From Mycoplasma_H phocimorsus (GTDB taxonomy: Bacteria > Bacillota_I > Bacilli_A > Mycoplasmatales > Metamycoplasmataceae): 42,454 nt of DNA. Below the pieces are notes generated by a model that was given only the letters and a program-made list of their open reading frames with translations, was not told the origin of the DNA and did no database searches. Positions within the stretch are counted from its first letter, which is position 1, and the number at the start of each line of letters is the position of its first letter. Location: the NCBI RefSeq assembly GCF_030077865.1, contig NZ_JASDDP010000006.1. The stretch is one strand, 5' to 3'. The position numbers and the translations under genes are program-made. Positions 21,103-31,840 of this stretch are shown piece after piece.

Positions 21103-22473
21103 ATGACAAGTTATAATTATGCCATTATAATGTTTGTTCTATTTTTTTCTAATATTTTAATCATTTTAATAATTCCTTTAGTTTTATATTGATTAAAATT
21201 TAAATATGAATTCGAAATATTTCAATTTATTTATAAAGTTGATGAAAATAGAATAAGAAGAATTGACAAGGGTATTAAAGCGAAATCTGTTATAAATAAG
21301 TTTGTTTTCAAACCATTTTTAGATTTTGAATGACATAGTTTTGATAGCTTTATTCAAGAATTAAATGTTACTAATAGATTTAAGATTCAAAGAATTATTG
21401 ATGATTTTTCTATTGAAAAAAATAGTTGTCTATTAAGGCAATTGCAAGGAAAATATGAATTATCTTTTTATAAAATTCAAGATAATATTTTTCAAATTAA
21501 TATTAGATACTCAAACAATAAAGAGCAACATGAAATAATTCAAATTTCACAACAACAATTTAAAAATAATAATTACATAGCAATTGTTTCTCTTAATGTT
21601 AATATTCAAAAATTTCAAAATTTAGATAATATTTTTCATTTGCTTTCTAATCATTTAAATACTTGTGATGTATATACCTACACAAGAAAAAGATTTGTAA
21701 ATCTTATTATTTTCAATAAAAATAAGCACGTACTTAAGCGAAAAATGAAAAAATTTATATTTAATAATAATTCATTATTCACTTATTTATGTGCTGATGA
21801 TAAGTTTAAATATTTTTCAATTGAAAAAATCCAAAAAGATAAAGAGCTAGATTCTTATTTTTCTAAAGACAGAAAAATAAGTAAATCAACTATAAATAAG
21901 AAATTAAATACTCGAGAAGTTAAAATTTTAGATGATATTATATATAAATATAAAACGAAAAAACCATTTGCAAGAATATGAAGAGTAAAATTAAATGATG
22001 ATACAAATGATGAATTTAAATATAATATGCTAAGAAAGAAAATATATGATCGAGCAGTTAATCATTTAAAAATAATTCAAAATAATAATAAAATTGATAA
22101 TTTTCTATTACTAGAATCAATTGCTATAAGCAAGAATATTTTAAATCATAATAAACATGTATTTATAATAATTGCAAATGATTCTTATTTTGAAGATAAT
22201 TATAAATTTTTAAAATCTAAAAATCTTCCTATTTCAATATATATAAAAGATATTTCTGAATCTATTTTAGATAATATATCAAGAAAAAATCATATTAAAT
22301 ATGTATTTATTGATCACAAAATTAATATAGATAATTCTTATTTTAAAAAATGATTTTTATATAATTTAATGATTATTTCAAAAATAAAAAACTTTAAAAT
22401 AGTTTCATATGTTAATAATACAAATGATCCTTTATATTATAGTGAGTATGCTATTAAATACTATATAAATTAA
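21103..22473 (+). CDS. Hypothetical membrane protein, GGDEF/EAL-like or GdpP-like decay
   Basis: 456 aa. One membrane helix at the N-terminus (about 5-32, YAIIMFVLFFSNILIILIIP) is followed by a soluble domain. Residues about 110-240 look like a nucleotide-cyclase fold without its signature: the strand YIAIVSLNVNIQKFQNLDNI, a helix, then VYTYTRKRFVNLIIF at the GGDEF position. The last about 170 residues have beta-alpha repeats (HVFIIIANDSYFEDNY, ISIYIKDISESIL, KYVFIDHKI, FKIVSYVNN) whose order recalls an EAL barrel with all catalytic acids lost. This is pattern reading by eye only. The start is 1 nt past the pcrA stop (TAAAATG overlap region), and it is the last gene of the operon. Confidence 0.6.
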
Positions 22474-22486
22474 CATTTATTAATTT

Positions 22487-22525
22487 AGTGTTTACTAATT
22501 TTTAAAGTAAATGCTTTTTTATTTA
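22487..22525 (+). terminator. Terminator of asnS-pcrA operon
   Basis: AGTGTTTACT (22487-22496) pairs with AGTAAATGCT (22506-22515), including two G-U pairs, and runs into TTTTTTATTT. Confidence 0.75.
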
Positions 22526-22546
22526 TAATTTTTAATTATTTTAAAA

Positions 22547-22574
22547 ATATAAAAAAATAACCTTAATGGTTATT
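22547..22574 (-). terminator. Terminator after tRNA-Ile
   Basis: On the minus strand AATAACC (22568-22574) pairs with GGTTATT (22556-22562), followed by a T run (TTTTTATATTTTT). It is only about 18 nt from the tRNA 3' end. Confidence 0.75.
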
Positions 22575-22591
22575 TGATCAAATTAATGATA

Positions 22592-22668
22592 TGGTGCGAA
22601 CGAATGGAATCGAACCATCGACCTCACGATTATCAGTCGTGTGCTCTAACCGTCTGAGCTACGCTCGC
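22592..22668 (-). tRNA. tRNA-Ile (anticodon GAT)
   Basis: A 77-nt cloverleaf on the minus strand. The acceptor is GCGAGCG/CGTTCGC with one G-U pair, the D arm contains TAGCTCAGACGGTTAGA, the anticodon loop CTGATAA has GAT, the T arm is TGGTTCGATTCCA, and ACCA at the 3' end is encoded. It lies 39 nt downstream of rpsI and may be cotranscribed with it. Confidence 0.95.
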
Positions 22669-22673
22669 ATAAT

Positions 22674-22691
22674 AAAACCAAAATTGGTTTT
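22674..22691. repeat. Inverted repeat between rpsI and tRNA-Ile
   Basis: AAAACCAA and TTGGTTTT form an 8-bp hairpin in both strands. On the minus strand it is followed by ATTATGCG and not a T run, so it may mark processing or a weak terminator. Confidence 0.5.
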
Positions 22692-22707
22692 AATAATAAT
22701 TTAAATA

Positions 22708-23109
22708 TTAACGTTTTGAGAATTGTCTTGAACGACGAGCTTTTCTAAGCCCTGGTTTTTTACGTTCTTTAACTCTAGCATCTCTTGTTAACATTTTTTC
22801 AGGTTTTAAGATTTTTCTAAAATCTTCACTTATTTCTAATAAAGCTCTAGCAATACCTAAACGAATGGCACCAGCTTGTCCGTTTAATCCACCACCTGAA
22901 ACATTAACATTAATATCATATTTACCTACAGTTTCAGTTAATACAATAGGTTGTAAAGCATCTTTAATAAAGATATCTGAATTTAAATAAGCTTTAGCAT
23001 CACGTTTGTTAATAATAAATTTTCCTGTACCAGGTCTTAAAATTACACGTGCTGAAGAACTTTTTCTTCTTCCTAGACCTCTATAAAAAATTTCTTGTGA
23101 ATTAACCAT
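22708..23109 (-). CDS. rpsI: 30S ribosomal protein S9
   Basis: 133 aa, full length. RGLGRRKSSSARVILRPGTG, YLNSDIFIKDALQPI, VNVSGGGLNGQAGAIRLGI and the basic tail KKPGLRKARRSRQFSKR are diagnostic; the tail reaches the P-site tRNA. Its ATG overlaps the rplM stop by one base (TAATG), the usual rplM-rpsI pairing. Confidence 0.98.
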   Translation of the reverse strand: MVNSQEIFYRGLGRRKSSSARVILRPGTGKFIINKRDAKAYLNSDIFIKDALQPIVLTETVGKYDINVNVSGGGLNGQAGAIRLGIARALLEISEDFRKILKPEKMLTRDARVKERKKPGLRKARRSRQFSKR

Positions 23110-23543
23110 TATAATACCTCTATCTTAACAGGTTGTTGTGCTTGTTGTGAATGTTCACTTCCTGCATATACATATAAATTTCTGAATTGTTTTCTACCTA
23201 ATTTAGTGTGTGGTAGCATACCTTTAACAGCTTTTTCTAGTAGAGCAATTGGTTTTTTTGCTCTTAAATCATGAGCGTTTGTAACTTTTAATCCACCTGG
23301 ATATCCTGAATGATGATAGTATTTTTTATCTAATTCTTTATTTGCTGTTAATTTAATTTGACCGGCATTAATAACAACTATATTATCGCCCATGTCTACG
23401 TTTTTTGTATATGAAGGTTTATGTTTACCCATTAATATAGTAGCTATTCTAGCTGCTGTACGACCTAAAACCAAATCCTTAGCATCTATTAATAATCATT
23501 TTTTATCAGTTTCTAAATGTTTAACATTTGTAGTTTGACGCAT
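23109..23543 (-). CDS. rplM: 50S ribosomal protein L13
   Basis: 144 aa. Typical segments are KKWLLIDAKDLVLGRTAARI, LMGKHKPSYTKNVDMGDNIV, KKYYHHSGYPGGLK and VKGMLPHTKLGRKQFRNLYV. The ATG has AAAGGAAAT upstream; a TGA in the N-terminal KKW is Trp. It begins the ribosomal pair 125 nt after tRNA-Thr, with a TATAAT-like box at 23608-23613. Confidence 0.98.
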
Positions 23544-23607
23544 AATTTCCTTTCATTTTAATTTATTTTAACTTACGTTTTAAATGTCTATTCTTATAGT
23601 GATTTAA

Positions 23608-23613
23608 ATTATA
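23608..23613 (-). promoter_or_regulatory. -10 box of rplM-rpsI promoter
   Basis: TATAAT on the minus strand about 65 nt before the rplM ATG. The -35 region is only ATTTAA-like. Confidence 0.4.
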
Positions 23614-23667
23614 TAATAAAATTTTAAATTTTAAATATTTTTTTAAAAATTTTGGGCGAGACTCATT

Positions 23668-23743
23668 TGGTGCTGTCTACAGGACTCGAACCTGCGACCT
23701 ATTCATTACGAGTGAATTGCTCTGCCATCTGAGCTAAGACAGC
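23668..23743 (-). tRNA. tRNA-Thr (anticodon CGT)
   Basis: A 76-nt cloverleaf on the minus strand. The acceptor is GCTGTCT/AGACAGC, the D arm contains TAGCTCAGATGGCAGA, the anticodon loop CTCGTAA has CGT, the T arm is CAGGTTCGAGTCCTG, and ACCA is encoded. It reads ACG. It begins 6 nt after the lspA stop codon, so it must be cut out of the ileS-lspA transcript unless it has a promoter inside lspA. Confidence 0.95.
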
Positions 23744-23749
23744 TAAAAT

Positions 23750-24631
23750 CTATTTTTTAAATTTTTTATTATATTTTCAAAGTATAAATTTTTCTCTAAA
23801 TGTAAGCTTTTCTTTTTTTTGTTTTAATTCTTGAACTTTTTCAATAAAGTTATTTTCACGTTCTTGAATTTTGTTAATTTGTTTATCATTTTCCTCATAC
23901 TCTTTAGTTAGTTGAATTCTTAAAGGAGAAGAAGGATTATCCATTTCTATTTTAGCAATTTTTGCCTGAAGTTTATCTCTTTTTTCTTTTAAAGTTTTTA
24001 AATCGAATTTTGAATTCCAATAATTTAATACAAGTGAAATTAAAAAATAAACAATAAATAAACACATTGATAAAACTATATACATATCAGCAATATTAAG
24101 TGTGCCTAAATCTCGTTTAAGCAAATGATGAAAGAAGGGAAAATAAATAATATCTCTAACCGAATTAGTTTGATTAATTATTTGTGATTCAGGAATATTT
24201 CAAATAATTAAACGATCAATACCATTTCCAAGTGCCCCATTAAACATAAAAGCAAATATTATCAAGATAAAATAATTTGTACTAAATATCGAACCAATTA
24301 AAGTAAAAATTATTATTCCAATTGTTATGGTATGAATAGCTCCAAAGCTAATATTAATGCCTAAACTAGATCTTATTGTTACGCCATGATGCAATACTGA
24401 ACGAAAAGCAATTAAACTATGAGGTTGAAAAACTATTAAGCCGCCTGTATAAAGATTTTTAGGATCAAAAATAAAATACTTTGTTAATTGATCAAAAAGT
24501 AATAAAACTAAGGAAAGAGAAAAGAAAATAATTGTATTAATTATTATTCTTCTTTTATTATTTTTTAAATAATTAACAAATTTATTAAGTATTCTTTTGA
24601 TTTTTTGATCTAAAAAATTAGTTTGAGCCAT
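23750..24631 (-). CDS. lspA: Lipoprotein signal peptidase with C-terminal coiled-coil extension
   Basis: 293 aa, against about 160-200 for the family. The enzyme removes signal peptides before the acylated Cys, which the lipoproteins encoded elsewhere in this window need. Membrane helices and the two catalytic aspartates are visible: FNGALGNGIDR (Asp139) and LNIADMYIV (Asp182). There is an N-terminal extension of about 35 residues (LDQKIKRILNKFVNYLKNNK) and a C-terminal charged coiled coil of about 85 residues (LKTLKEKRDKLQAKIAKIEM, then KQINKIQERENNFIEKVQEL) facing the cytoplasm. The ATG lies inside the ileS end (14-nt overlap), with AAGGA upstream. Confidence 0.92.
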
Positions 24632-27290
24632 AAAAGTCCTTACTTTCTAATATTGAAAAACAACTCTCACATATTTCATTTTTAATGTAAATTTCTTCAA
24701 AGAAATTTCAACATCTTTCACATTTAAAGTAATAAGCATTTTTAACACTCATTTTATCTGCTATTTCTACTTTAGCAACAAGTAATAATTTTGCTAGCTG
24801 TTTTAAACATATTTCATTTACTGGATTACTTTTAATTGTAACAATTGCTTCAGCACTTCTATTAATTTGTTTATTTTTAATAGCTTCTTCTAACATAAAA
24901 TTAACTTGTTCTCTTAAGTTAAAAAACTCTTTTCAATTTTTTTCAATTTCAGCATCAAATTTAACGTAAGCATCAAATTTTTCTAAATGAACTGAAAGTT
25001 TCTTATTTTTAGAATTAAAATGTTCATAAGCATCTTCGGCAGTAGTTGGCAGAATTGGTGCTAATGCTTTAATAATAAATCTCGAAATTAAAAATAAATT
25101 ATGTTTAGTCATTTTTACTTGTTCGTCATTCTCATCTAAAACATAAAGAATGTCTTTAGCTATTGAAAGATAAAAACTTGAAAGATTAGTTAAGTAATTA
25201 TTAATTTCTTTAATAACTATTAAAAATTGGAAATTATCATAAGCAGTAAAAATATTTTGTTGTAATTTAGAAAGTTCATTATTAATATATTTATGAATTC
25301 CACTTAATTGTTGATTTTCATTAAATTCAAAATTATTAAGATTACTTAACATAAACTTAATTTTATTTCTAATGCTTTTATAAACTTCTCCATTTTGTTT
25401 TAAAATGTCATCAGAAATATTAATATCGTTAGTATATTCACTATTAGCTACTCATAATCTTAAAATGTCTGCACCATATTTTTTCACAACTTCAAGAGGA
25501 TCAACAGTATTGCCTAAAGATTTTGACATCTTTTGATTTTTAGCATCAAGCACAAACCCATGAGAAACTAAGTTTTTATATGGCGCTTTATTGCTATAAG
25601 CAACACTATTAATTAATGAAGAATTAAATCATCCTCTAAATTGATCACTTCCTTCTAAATAAAGGTCGAATGGTAATTTTGAGTTTGGAATATTCACTCC
25701 TAAAAATGAACTACCTGAATCAAATCAAACATCCATAATATCTTCTTCTTTTTTAAGATTTAAATTACGATATGCTACTGGTAATAATTCATCATTACTC
25801 ATTTCATATCAAGCATCAGTACCTTTTTGTTCAATGATATTAATTACATGATCAAATATTTCATCATTAAGAACTATTTCATTGTTTTCATCATAAAAAC
25901 AGATTATAGGTACACCTCAAGCTCTTTGCCTTGAAATAGTTCAATCATTACGATTTTCAATCATTTTTGAAAGACGTTTTTTTGCTCATGGAGTATAAAA
26001 TTTAACATCTTCTAATGCATTGATAATATTATCTTTAATTTTATCAATAGATACAAATCATTGAGGTGTTCCACGATACATCACAGGTTTATGAGTTCTT
26101 CAATCGTGTGGATATGAGTGTTCAAGCTCTTTATATTGAATTAAAGCATTTAATGATTTTAACTCATCAATAATTAATTTATCAGCTTCTAAATAGAAAA
26201 TGTTTTCATATTTACTTCATGATGAAGAAATATTGCCATTATCTAAAATATGCATAATCATATTTAAATTTTGTTTTTTGCCAATTAAAAAGTCATCTTC
26301 ACCAAATAAAGGAGCTATATGAACAAGTCCTGTACCACTTTCAAGTGTTACATGATGCCCAATTATTACAGGTGATGGATTTAAATTAAAAATTGAAATA
26401 TATTCAACATTTAATAATTCACTAGCCTTAAAATTAGCAACAATTTTTGCGCCTTTTCAATTAAATTGTTCAATTAAATCGGATGCTAATTTGCTAGCTA
26501 GTATATAATTAATTCCTTCATATTTAACTAATGAATATTCAAACTTTTCGCCAAGGGCAATTCCAGCATTTGCAAACAATGTTCAAGGAGTTGTTGTTCA
26601 AATAATTAATTTATCACCTTTTTTTACAATATTATTACCTTTTGATATTTCAAAAGCCACAAATATTGAAGGTGAAATATGATTTTTATATTCTACTTCA
26701 GCTTCTGCCAATGCTGATTGACTTGTTGGCGATCAGTAAACTGGTTTCAACCCTTTATAAATCAAACCGTCATTTCACATTTTTTGAAATAATCTTAACT
26801 GCTTTGCTTCAAATAATGGATTTAATGTTAAATATTTATCATTTAAAGAAGATTGAAGTTGTAATAAATCAAATTGTTTTTTTTGTCTTTCGACTTGCTT
26901 TAAAGCATATTTAGCAGCTTTTTTTCTTAAAATTGCTTTTGAAATTTCCTCTTTATTAATTTTAGTTTCACTTAACATTTTATGTTCAATAGGTAGTCCG
27001 TGAGTATCTCAACCAGCTACAAATGGAGAATAAAAACCTGACATAGTTTTATATCTTACTACTATATCTTTAAGTATTTTATTAAGAGCGTGACCAACGT
27101 GAATATCGCCATTAGCATAGGGCGGCCCATCATGAAGAATAAATTGCTTGTCTTTATCATTTGAATCTAAAATCAACTGATAAAGATTCATTTCTTCTCA
27201 TTTTTTTCTAAATAAAGGCTCTTTAATAGTTAAATTTCCTCTCATATCAAACTTAGTAAAAGGCATATTAAGTGTTTTTTTATAATCCAT
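24618..27290 (-). CDS. ileS: Isoleucyl-tRNA synthetase
   Basis: An 890-aa class I synthetase, full length. ILHDGPPYANGDIHVGHALN contains the HIGH-like motif (HVGH), GWDTHGLPIE follows, the editing domain has IIWTTTPWTLFANAG, and NQKMSKSLGN is the KMSKS loop. The zinc ribbon at the C-terminus is present (FKCERCWNFFEEIY and EICESC). About fifteen TGA codons are Trp, so a standard-code reading breaks it badly. No T-box leader precedes it. It overlaps lspA, a common pairing. Confidence 0.97.
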
Positions 27291-27319
27291 TTTTATCTAC
27301 TTTCTATCAATTCTTATTT

Positions 27320-27325
27320 ATTATA
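27320..27325 (-). promoter_or_regulatory. -10 box of ileS promoter
   Basis: TATAAT on the minus strand within TTTTATATAATAAATAAG, about 30 nt before the ileS ATG; the -35 is poorly defined. Confidence 0.45.
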
Positions 27326-27371
27326 TAAAATAATGCTTTTTAAAGGTATAAAAACTAATTATTATAAGTTT

Positions 27372-27402
27372 AAAAATAAATAAAAACATCCTCTGGATGT
27401 TT
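27372..27402 (-). terminator. Terminator of the MIP-ATPase-lipoprotein operon
   Basis: On the minus strand AAACATCC (27395-27402) pairs with GGATGTTT (27384-27391) around a 3-nt loop and runs into TTATTTATTTTT. It lies 19 nt after the last stop codon and is the only convincing terminator for the 14-kb operon. Confidence 0.8.
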
Positions 27403-27420
27403 AATAATAAACTATATTTC

Positions 27421-30400
27421 TTATTTATCTTTAATAATTAATTGTCTATAAATACTTTTTCTTCCAATTAATTGTTCAACAATATTTTCGATAGCATATC
27501 TTTTTGTGGCGTCAATAGTTGTTCCTTCTTGAAATTTCTCATTATTATTGCTGCCAATGCTGCCATTAGAGTTTCATATACTACCAATAATATTAATAGC
27601 CCTAATTAATTTAGGAATTAAATCTTGAATTCCATCAATTAATTCATTAATATTATTATCATTATTATACTTATCAATAAGCTCTCACATTCCTCTAACA
27701 ATGGATTGATATTTTAAGTATAAATTATTCTCAGGTGCATAATTATCTAATCTTCATCTATATGAAGTTGAATCAATATTCTTATTATCAAATGAATTAG
27801 CTTCTCTGAAATAATAATCATCAATACTTGTATTTACTTTTTGAGATTCCTTTTCACCTTCTTTATCTACTGAGGTAAATCTACCTATAAATAATTCAAA
27901 AACATCTCGAATTTTTGTTGCATTTTTACTTTGACTACCATTATATAACTCTACCCATCTAGTCACTTGTGCCATTATATGATCAAAAATAGAGTAAATA
28001 ATATATTTAGGCCCATTGCCTAATTCTATTTTTACTACTCTTTTTTTATTAGTAGAAACTTGTTGGTCTTTATTTTCTTTTCCATTATTTTTAGGAAACT
28101 CAATAGAATATAATCTAGCTCCATCATATTCTAATTCATCATAAGTTTTATGAATATCTAATTCAACAACTTTATTTTTATTAGCATCAATATCAGGTTT
28201 TTCAGCTACACCATCATTATTAACAAAGAATTGACCAGTAGAATCTAAATATTTCCTATTCTTTTTAATAATTTTAATAACCGCAAATCTAAGATTTTGC
28301 ATAAATAACATAATCCCATTCTCATTATTATCATTTATTTTTAACAATAATAATTCAAGTCTTGTTGTTAAGTTATTAATAAAATTTTCAAGTTGTTTAT
28401 AAGTATAAGCGCCACCTAATAATAAATTAGTTGCTAATTCCATTATTTCAATAGCTGCATTTACTTGTAGCTCTCAATTAATATTAACTTTAACATTGTT
28501 CTTATTATTGTCATTTGCCTTTATATAATTATCAATATAAGAATAATCTTTTTGTTCTTCATCTAGTTTTTTAGTCGTTGAAATTTTCCAATATTCTTCA
28601 TTATTAACTTTTTCATTATTTCTGTAAATAGCTTTAGCAATACCATACTTATTATTTAATATGGCATGATTGACTTTTTTAAAAGAATCTAAAATTGAAA
28701 GAAATACCCCTCTTGCTTTTTTAACCTTTTTTTCATAAGGCTCTTGAGCAATTGCTATTAACTGAACAGTATCTTTATTTCTGTATCAATTATATAATGT
28801 TGAAAATTCACTAATATCAACAGGTTCTAATTCAGGATCATTTCTTAAAACTAGAGCATATGATTCTGATTCTTCAGGATTTTCGTCTTTAATATTTAAA
28901 TTATTAACTAAATAATCATATGAATAAAATTTCTTGCCTGATTTTTCATTTTCAGATAATAAGATTTCAGGATCAAATTCTGTTGCTAATGAAGATTCAA
29001 CTGCTTTATATTTACTATTAATATAAAAATAATAATTTGTATTATTCATATCGCTTGGTGCATTAATAGGGTAAAGCTCTACCTTAACCATATTTTTAAA
29101 TTTTACATAAACATCATTAACAGTATCATTTTTAAATGATAATGCTTTTGAAATAGGTCTTTTAAATTCTTTATCTAAATAAAAAGATTCAGGTTCTTTA
29201 CCATCTAGTTCAGGGTTTTCTTTACCAAAATCATGAGAAGCTAGATTTGGTAATTTTCCATCAGAAGTTCCTTTTACTTGCCCTAATAATTTACCTTTTT
29301 GGGTAAGTAAATTAAATTTAGCTGCTTCAGCATCTATATATTCGGGAAAAATCTTATAAGTTTCTCCATCTTCAAAAACTCTTGTTGAATTACCTTCTTC
29401 ATCAAAATCAAGTTCTTCATTTTCTTTGCCATTTTCTAAAACTAATCATTTTCCAACTTTTTTCTTAGCACTAATAGCGGGCCCACCTCATTCTCTTAAA
29501 CTTAATTGTTTTTTATTTACTTTACCATTAGCACCAAGAGTAATTGTTCGATTAGAATCTTGAGTTTTGTCTTTATTTAAAACATAAATAATTGTAGGTT
29601 CGACAAATTTAGGATAAAGTGTTGTATTTTTTGTAAACTTATAATCACTTTTACCATTTGCAAATTTAACTTCAACATTTTGTTCTTCATCTAAATATAA
29701 TGCTTTTAAAATTTTTTGATCCTCTTTAATACCAACAGGCTCATCAATTTGATTGTGAATATTTGTAACAATGTTTTGCGTTGTTTCATTATTGTTATAA
29801 CTAAAAGTTACAACAGGTCTACCTAGCTGATCTTTTTTAACTCTAGAAATGAATAATTCAGATTCACGCTCTTTAGCATCAGGAGTAGCAAAGTGTAATT
29901 TGTAACCAAAAATTATTTCATCATATGTTGAAGAAACACTTACAACTTCAACTCTTTTAGCATTATCATTAATAATCTTTACATCTTTATGAGTTATGTT
30001 AAGATTATAATTAACTTCTTCAGGAGTATTTCATTCAAACTTAGTTTGTTTATTGTAATTTTTAATAATTTCTTCTCAATCGTTTTCGCTAATTTCTTTA
30101 AAACTTGAAAGTTGACGTTTAATTATAAAAATAACATTAGAAGTTTGTTTATCTTTAACAGCAATAGTCAACTCAACATGTTGTTTACCTGTTACGCTTG
30201 AAGTAACAATTTTTGGATTTCTAATGCTATAAACTACTTCTTGATTATTAAATCATATCGCATCACTTGAAACATTTAGCTTATCAAGTTGATGAATATT
30301 AATTTCTTCATTATTAAATTCTAAACTATCTTCAACTTGTGCTCTAAATTCGTCTTTAGTTTGAGTTTTTATACAGCTAAGTGAAATTAAAGGTGTAGAA

Positions 30401-30450
30401 ATAAGTGTACTTAGTGCAAGTATTGATAATATCATCTTATTTTTTTTCAT
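27421..30450 (-). CDS. Large surface lipoprotein with InlB-B-like repeats, ATPase-coupled
   Basis: 1009 aa, last gene of the operon. The signal peptide KKNKMILSILALSTLIST leads to a lipobox (SLSC, Cys26). Residues about 40-205 resemble the two-sheet 'lipoprotein 17' type domains of mycoplasma surface proteins (TGKQHVELTIAVKDKQ). About 210-560 hold three or four degenerate units like the InlB B-repeat, ending YKFTKNTTLYPKF, GETYKIFPEYID and VNDVYVKFKN. The last about 430 residues are mostly helical and Asn/Lys-rich, with no membrane helix. The ATG overlaps the ATPase beta gene by 14 nt with AAGGAAG upstream, so it is made with the ATPase and should sit outside the cell. Function unknown; a receptor or ligand-binding part of the complex is an inference. 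Confidence 0.85.
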
Positions 30451-31840
30451 CTTCAACTTCCTTTTCTTCTTCTTTTAATTCAGCATCAGTTTTTAAAGAT
30501 GAAACATCAGCTATATAACTAAAAATATCGGGAGTTTGCTCTATATATTCACCATTTAAAATTTTAATGACAGAATTAACTGTATCTTCCATTTTTACAT
30601 ATACACCAGGACTATTTGTAAAATGTTCTGTTGTAAAGAAATTTTGGGTAAAAAAGTTTTCAAGTTGTAAAGCAATTTTAACAATTCTTTTATTATCATC
30701 ATCAAGTTCAGCAAATCCTAAAATCATAATAACATCTTCTAAATCACGATATTTATTTATAATGGCTTTTGCTTTAGCAACAGCGTCAAAATGTTTTTGT
30801 CCAACTAAATCTACTTTTAACGAGTTAGTATTTGATTCCATTGGATCAATAGCTGGAAAAATATTTTTAGCAGCTATTGCTCTTGAAAGTACGATATTTC
30901 CATCTAAGTGATTAAAAATTGAAACAGCACTCGGATCACTTAAATCATCCATAGGTAAAAACATTGTCTGAAACGAAGTAATTGAGCCATTATTATTTCT
31001 ATATAAACGCTCTTCAATATTTGCAATATCAGTATCAAGTGTTGCTTGATATCCCCCAATAGAAGGTTTTTTACCTAAAGAAGCACTTACTTCATTTTCA
31101 GCTTGAATAAATCTATACATATTATCAACAAATAAAAGAACATCTTCTTTATTAACATCACGTGCATATTCAGCTGCTGTTACACCAATAGGTACAATTG
31201 ACATCCTAGCACCAGGTGATTCATTCATTTTCGAAATAAATAGTGTTGAGTTGTTCATTAAATTAGATTTAACTAATTCATTGTATAGCTCAACTCCTTC
31301 TCTACTTCTTTCTCCAGAACCGATAAAAATATTCCCAGTATTTTTATTATTTCTATTAACATTAAAAATAATTTCTTTCATTAAAACTGTTTTTCCAACA
31401 CCAGCTCCACCAAAAATTCCAAGCTTATTTCCTTTAACAATTGGTGAAAAGAAATCAATAACCTTAATTCCTGTTTCGAGAATAATTGGTGAAGAAATAT
31501 CTAATTTATTATTATCAGTATTTGAATTCATTTCAATATATTGAATTTTTTTACTTGTTTTAATCATTGGTTTACCATCAAATGAAAAAATATTACCTTT
31601 AATATTTTGACCTACTGGTACTTGAAATGAGCTTTTAGTGTCAACTACTTCATCGCCAATAGCGATATTAGCATCTTTATAAATAATAACAGCCTTAGCA
31701 TTCTCATCATCAATAATTCTTTTAGTCAAAAGATATGTTTTACCATTATGAAGAGTTAAAATACTATTAAGTTTAGGAGTAGAACCTTTAGCAAATTCTA
31801 CTTGAACAGTATCTGTTCATAGTTTAGTTATTTTCGCCAT
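30437..31840 (-). CDS. F1-like ATPase beta subunit (Type 3 / X0 system)
   Basis: 467 aa. Close to F1 beta: Walker A FGGAGVGKTVLMKE, the catalytic Glu region GSGERSREGVELYNEL, Walker B LLFVDNMYRFIQAENEVSA, QATLDTDIANIEERL, and a DELSEED-like FAELDDDNKRIV. The nucleotide site therefore looks catalytic. The N-terminal crown is present but divergent, and the tail is acidic (EEEKEVEDEKK). It is not the regular atpD, because it is surrounded by genes foreign to the atp operon. It overlaps the alpha gene by 17 nt and the next lipoprotein by 14 nt. Confidence 0.93.

Noticed and set aside
24618..27290. ileS as a pseudogene broken by many TGA stops
   Set aside because: TGA is Trp in this organism; all motifs and the zinc ribbon are intact in one frame.
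27291..27383. T-box riboswitch before ileS
   Set aside because: The leader is only about 30 nt from the -10 box, without a specifier stem or terminator structure.
30567..31544. Plus-strand open frames opposite the ATPase beta gene
   Set aside because: They lie antisense to a conserved coding sequence and their translations match nothing recognisable.
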